DNA of 64,000 bases, from positions 2,170,001-2,234,000 of the forward strand of contig NZ_JAUTBF010000001.1 in the NCBI RefSeq assembly GCF_030818955.1, given 5' to 3'. Source of the DNA: Microbacterium trichothecenolyticum (lineage in GTDB: Bacteria > Actinomycetota > Actinomycetes > Actinomycetales > Microbacteriaceae). This document shows, piece after piece, positions 59,949 to 64,000 of the stretch (the first letter of the stretch is position 1; each line of letters starts with the position of its first letter). The notes under the pieces were generated by a model, which saw nothing but the letters and a program-made list of their open reading frames with translations, had not been told where the DNA came from and made no database searches. The position numbers and the translations under genes were made by a program.

Positions 59949-59962
59949 TGTGAGCGATAACA
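59949..59962. promoter_or_regulatory. LacI-type operator before the frameshifted GH43 gene
   Basis: TGTGAGCGATAACA, identical in core to the site at 45354, lies 37 bp before the ATG at 60000. TAACAC inside it could be the -10. Confidence 0.7.
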
Positions 59963-59999
59963 CAACACCTCACGGTCATTCACTTAATGGAGAGTGGAC

Positions 60000-62900
60000 A
60001 TGCACCTGCCCTTCGCGGCGCGCCCGACGACGCCCCCTGAGTGCCCCGGCCTCTCACCCGCACGCGCGCGCCGGCACCGAACGGCCGCGGTCGCCCTGAG
60101 CGCCACCGCCGCCCTCGCGCTGTGCGCGGGGCTGCTCACCCCCGGTGCGGCCAGCGCCTCCGGAGCGGAAGACGCGCTGATCGCCGACTTCACGTTCGAC
60201 AGCGGCACGACCAGCTTCACGGGCGCGGGCGCCACCGCCACCACGCGCGGCACGGCGCAGCTCGCACCCGGCGTCAGCGGCAACGCGGCTCAGCTGAGCA
60301 GCAGCTTCTGGCTCGATGTGGCCAAGACCGACGGCACACCGCTGCTCGCGGGGCTCGACGACGTCACCATCTCGTACGACAGCAAGCCGAGCGCCTCGGG
60401 CAACGTCGGCTGGACGGTGTTCGCGGCCCGCAGCGCCGCGACGCAGGCGTTCGCGCAGGAGCACTACCTCGGATACCTCGACCGCACTACCAGCGTCACC
60501 GTCGAGCGGTACGACAACTCCGGCTCCCGCAACACCGCGGGCAACCTCGTTTCGACTGTTGCCACCACGGAGTGGAAGCACGTCGACCTCGTGCTGTCGG
60601 GCGCAACGGCTCGTCTGTTCGTCGACAAGAAGCTCGTCTCGACGAACACGACCGGACCCGCCCTCTCCCAAATCCTCGGAGCCTCGGGCGGCGTGCTCCA
60701 GGTGGGCAAGGCCAACTGGGGCGGCGGCGAGTACTTCGCAGGGCTCCTCGACAACCTCCGCATCTACAACCGCGCCCTGACCCCGTCGGAGCTCGGTGTG
60801 GGCGCGGTCGCCAGCGACCCGGCGGCGGCTCTCAGCATCCCGGCGCGCATCACCGGCGACCTCCCCTCCTCCGTCCTCGGAAACGCCGTGACGTGGTCGG
60901 CCACCGGCGCCGGCGCCTCGCTCGTCTCGGCCGACGGAAAGGTCACCCGCCCGGCATCCGGTCCCGTCGCGGTCCAGCTGACCGCCACCATCGCCGGCGT
61001 CGCGCAGCCCGTCACCGCCGCAGCCCAGATCCTCGATGCCGGTGGCGACATCGCCACGTACGTCAAGACCGTCACGACCACGGGCGGCGTCAAAGACGAC
61101 CCGCTCGCGTACAACGACGACCGCCGCTCCGACGCGCTGTTCGTCTCGGCCCGCCCCGCGGGCGCGTCGACCTGGGAACCGCTGAACCGCTCGCAGGCCA
61201 TCCTCTACGCCACCTGGAACGGGGCGCAGAACGCGAACCCGAACGCCCAGGTCGGCTCTCCCACGCTCATCCGCTTCGCCAACGGCTCCCTGGGTGCGGT
61301 GGCGGCGCAGAACAACGCGACCGACTCGGTCTTCGTGTGGGACGCCCCCGACGGCGCGACGTTCCGCAACCAGCGCACCGTCAAGATCGCCTCCGACGGG
61401 TCGATCGTGAAAGACCCGCGCATCGAGTACGACGCCGCGACGCAGAAGTACACGGCGTTTCTGGACCGACGAGCTCACCGGTGAAGGGCGCGTGGCCCGT
61501 CTCGACGGCCTCACCGGTGCCAGCACGCCGACCACGGCGACCAAGGCCGACCTGCGCACGCTCGGTGTGAGCGGAACGGGCCTGCCCGGCTTCGCGACGC
61601 AGACGCAGGCGAGCTCGTTCGCGCTGTCCAAGAGCGAGTTCGATGTGTTCTCCAAGAACTACGTCGACCTGCAGAACACCGGTGTGCGCACCCCGGCCGA
61701 TGTGCGGGTCGACAACGGCAAGAAGGTGGGCGCGTCCACCCTGCCCGCCACCGTCACGCTCGACTACAACGACGGCTCCACCAAGAACCTGCCGGTGGAA
61801 TGGGATGCCGCCGACCTCGCCGCCATCGACTCGCGCAAGGCCGGCGTGTACGAGGTGTCCGGAACCGTGCAGCAGACGGCCGAAGAGATGGTCAACGATG
61901 CGCGGGCCGATCCGCACCTCTTCTTCAACGAGGACGACGGCTACTGGTACCTCACCGGTTCGCACTACTCGATCCCCTCGAACGCACCCGACGACCAGCT
62001 CATCGACGCCAACGCCTATCGGAAGATCGGCCTGAAGCGCGCCACCACCATCGCGGGGCTCAAGGACGCCCCCGAGCAGATCGTCATCGACCCCGACGGC
62101 GGTACCCCCGGCAAGCAGGCCCAGTACCCCAACACCTTCTACGGCTGGGGCGGATACATCTGGGCGCAGGAGTTCCACAAGATCAACGGGCGGTGGTGGA
62201 TCGTCGCCGGCATGAACCGCGGCTACGCGCCCACCAACGGCTGGTGCGACAACACCGTGCTCATCCCCTACACGGGCACCGAGGAGTCGCTGCGAAACGG
62301 GGGGCTCGTGAACCAGGCGAACTGGGGCGAGCCGACCATCCTCGAGGGCGCCGCCTTCGACGTCTCGTACCTCGAGCGCCAGGAGAACGGTGCCACCCAG
62401 GGCTACTGGGTGATGCCGAACGGCGGCCGCGTGCTGGTGGGCAAGGCCAAGATGGGCGCGACCGGCACTGTTCCGCTGCTCGACGGCGGACTGAGCGAGA
62501 TCTACGCGCTCAGCCAGCCGTGGGAGTACGGCAAGCAGGCCCCGACGCCCTCCGACACGAACGAGGGCGCCGACCAGGGCATCGTCGAAGCGCCCTTCAT
62601 GGTCGAGCACGGCGACTACATCTACCTCACCTACTCGGGCGGCACGGTCGACAAGTACTACGACCTCGGCATGCTGCGCGCCCCGAAGGGCGCTGACCTG
62701 ACGAACCGCGCGAGCTGGACGCAGGTGCCCTCCCCCGTGCTCACCACGAACGACACCTTCACCGGCCGCATCGGTGGAGCACCGCAGGCCGGAACCGGCC
62801 ACAACTCCTTCGCGACCGACCCGGCCGGCAACCTCGTGCTGGCGTACCACGCGCGCCCCTACCCGGAGCCGCACTCGGGCGACGCGGCGGGCGGCCTGTT

Positions 62901-63309
62901 CGACCCCGACCGCAACAGCTGGTTCAAGGCGGTCAACGTCCGCGCCAACGGCATGCTCGACCTGTCGCTCACCTCGGCACAGGAAGTCGCTCCGGCGAAC
63001 CGGACGGTGACCGCACGGGTGATCGTCGCAGCTGCCCCTCCCGGCGTGAAGGCCACCGTCGCCACGCGCTGCGTCTCGGGCAAGGTGACGCTCATCACCA
63101 CGGTGACCAACACCGGCGCCACCGCGGTGTCGGGAACCATCGCCAGCAGCTACGGCTCGAGCGCGTTCACCAACCTGGCCGCGGGTAAGGCCGTCTCCAA
63201 GACGCAGTCCACCCGCAGCGCCTCCGTCGACGCGGGCACCGTGACCGCGACCGTGCGGGGCAGCTCCACCCCGGTGACCGCGACCTACCGCGCCACGAGC
63301 TGCAAGTGA
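60000..63309 (+). pseudogene. Secreted GH43 family glycosidase, frameshifted by one inserted T
   Basis: Signal peptide MHLPFAARPTT onward to GAASASGAED. A LamG-like domain (about 60-265), Ig-like segment and a degenerate propeller half (LIRFANGSLGAVAAQNNATDS) are in the first frame, which breaks at 61458-61460. GCGTTTCTGG should be GCGTTCTGG, giving AFWTDELTGEGRVARL as in its paralogue. The second frame carries the GH43 module (ARADPHLFFNEDDGYWYLTG about 636, GYIWAQEFH, VEAPFMVEHGDYIYLTYSGG about 863) and the shared C-terminal module. As written the enzyme would stop at about residue 494 without its catalytic module. Restored length is 1102 residues. It may be a sequencing artefact. Confidence 0.82.
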
Positions 63310-63371
63310 CCGTCGGACTCGCGAGGGCGGCGGGGTCTCGAGCGCGTCCGACAGCCGCATCACCGTCACCG

Positions 63372-63398
63372 GGCTACACCGCACGCAGCTGCGGCTGA
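63372..63398 (+). pseudogene. Vestige of a C-terminal module tail
   Basis: Sixty bases after the GH43 stop, one frame reads GYTARSCG followed by TGA, exactly the last eight residues of the GH127 protein. Nothing upstream in that frame is recognisable. It looks like the leftover end of a replaced or recombined gene tail; chance is possible for so short a stretch. Confidence 0.45.
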
Positions 63399-63407
63399 CG
63401 ACGGCGA

Positions 63408-63449
63408 GAACGAGGGTGCATCCGGCTTCGGCCGGGCGCACCCTCGTTC
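63408..63449 (+). terminator. Terminator hairpin after the GH43 gene
   Basis: Perfect 12-base arms (63408-63419 and 63438-63449) with further CCGG pairing inside, directly after the vestigial tail. Confidence 0.8.
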
Positions 63450-63531
63450 GTGTACCCGGAGGCGGGATGTCTCCCGGAGGTCGGACGTCTCGGGAAGGGA
63501 GGCGACGACCGGGGCAGCCCATGAACGCAGA

Positions 63532-63578
63532 CGTGCCCCGATCCCGGGCAGCCCACCGCTACCGGGGATCGGGGCACG
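63532..63578 (-). terminator. Hairpin downstream of araA
   Basis: Perfect 14-base arms (63532-63545 and 63565-63578). It lies about 100 bp beyond the araA stop and could end transcripts from both directions. The remaining 63579-63682 holds nothing recognised. Confidence 0.7.
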
Positions 63579-63682
63579 ATCCGGATGCCGGGAACCCAGC
63601 GACCCGGCACGCGCCCGAGCGAACGGGACGCGCGAGTGCCGCACCGCCCCGGGGCTGAACGCGACCCGGGACGGCGGGGGTC

Positions 63683-64000
63683 TTACAGGCCCTGGGCCAG
63701 GCGGTAGTACGCCTGGTTCCAGCGCAGCTCGCTCTGGAAACCGCGGACCGTGGTGTCCTCGTCGATGACGACGAGCTCGGTCCCCGCGATCTCGGCGAAG
63801 TCGCGGAACACCTCGATGCCCACGGCCGTCGTCATGACGGTGTGGTGCGCGGCTCCCGCGGCGAGCCAGCAGGCGGCCGAGGTGGCGAAGTCGGGGGCGG
63901 GCTTCCACACCGCGCGGCCCACGGGGAGCTTCGGCAGGTCGGGCGCCTCGACGTTCTCGACGACGTTCGCGGTCAGGCGGAAACGATCGCGCATGTCGCT
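63683..64000 (-). CDS. araA: L-arabinose isomerase, C-terminal part (cut by window)
   Basis: The last 105 residues of an enzyme converting L-arabinose to L-ribulose. The visible part reads [47 protein letters not shown] (with the conserved His pair), [20 protein letters not shown] and [11 protein letters not shown], all characteristic of AraA C termini, which are about 500 residues in full. It is in the first step of arabinose catabolism and explains the fate of arabinose released by the secreted GH43 and GH127 enzymes to its left. The upstream part, probably with araB/araD and perhaps the LacI-type regulator, lies outside the window. Confidence 0.95.
   Translation of the reverse strand, partial: SDMRDRFRLTANVVENVEAPDLPKLPVGRAVWKPAPDFATSAACWLAAGAAHHTVMTTAVGIEVFRDFAEIAGTELVVIDEDTTVRGFQSELRWNQAYYRLAQGL

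Overview
The window is GC-rich chromosomal DNA from an actinobacterium. Gene style (GTGA/ATGA overlaps, frequent GGATGCC/GGCATCC codon pairs, secreted multi-module glycosidases, MurR/RpiR and LacI-type operators) suggests Microbacteriaceae, most likely a plant- or soil-associated Microbacterium; this taxonomic placement is inference. No tRNA, rRNA, CRISPR array, prophage or insertion sequence was seen.

Region 1 (1-12.6 kb) is mixed housekeeping: a partial chromate transporter, a Gfo/Idh/MocA oxidoreductase, a polysaccharide deacetylase, a GT2-GtrA mannosyltransferase-like protein, a glutaredoxin, a broken amidohydrolase, a frameshifted kynureninase, a CPA1 antiporter, a resolvase-fold small protein, an NTF2-like protein, a DEAD-box RNA helicase and DNA-3-methyladenine glycosylase I.

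Region 2 (12.9-39.0 kb) looks like one glycan-utilisation locus. It has a sugar ABC importer (two tandem paralogous binding proteins, two permeases, no ATPase), two GH2 beta-mannosidase-like enzymes, a GH78 alpha-L-rhamnosidase, two poorly characterised glycan-associated proteins, and a MurR/RpiR regulator. A large set of intracellular enzymes follows: two SDRs, a hydroxyacid dehydrogenase, a phosphotriesterase-family hydrolase/lactonase, two cupins (one of the phosphoglucose-isomerase type), a DeoC-type aldolase, a shikimate-dehydrogenase-like enzyme, an FGGY kinase and a KDPG-type aldolase. A palindrome GTAG-N5-CTAC recurs in front of nearly every transcription unit here, including the RpiR gene, so I propose a single RpiR regulon. 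The enzyme set does not match any sugar pathway I can name.

Region 3 (39.2-64 kb) is an arabinan/arabinoside locus: a secreted ricin-lectin/metalloprotease-like protein, four very large secreted GH43 proteins (one with two GH43 modules, one frameshifted), a secreted GH127 beta-L-arabinofuranosidase and the end of L-arabinose isomerase. These units carry LacI-type operators (TGTTAnCGnTnACA), several merged with the -10 box. Five secreted enzymes end in the same ~85-residue C-terminal module with two conserved cysteines, which I do not recognise. A metal-permease operon (53.9-57.0 kb) sits in the middle and lacks the operator.

Three genes are broken by a single inserted base that lengthens a two-base run to three (kynureninase, the TIGR03943-like protein, one GH43). 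This looks more like a sequence-quality signature than decay, while the amidohydrolase has what looks like a genuine internal deletion.
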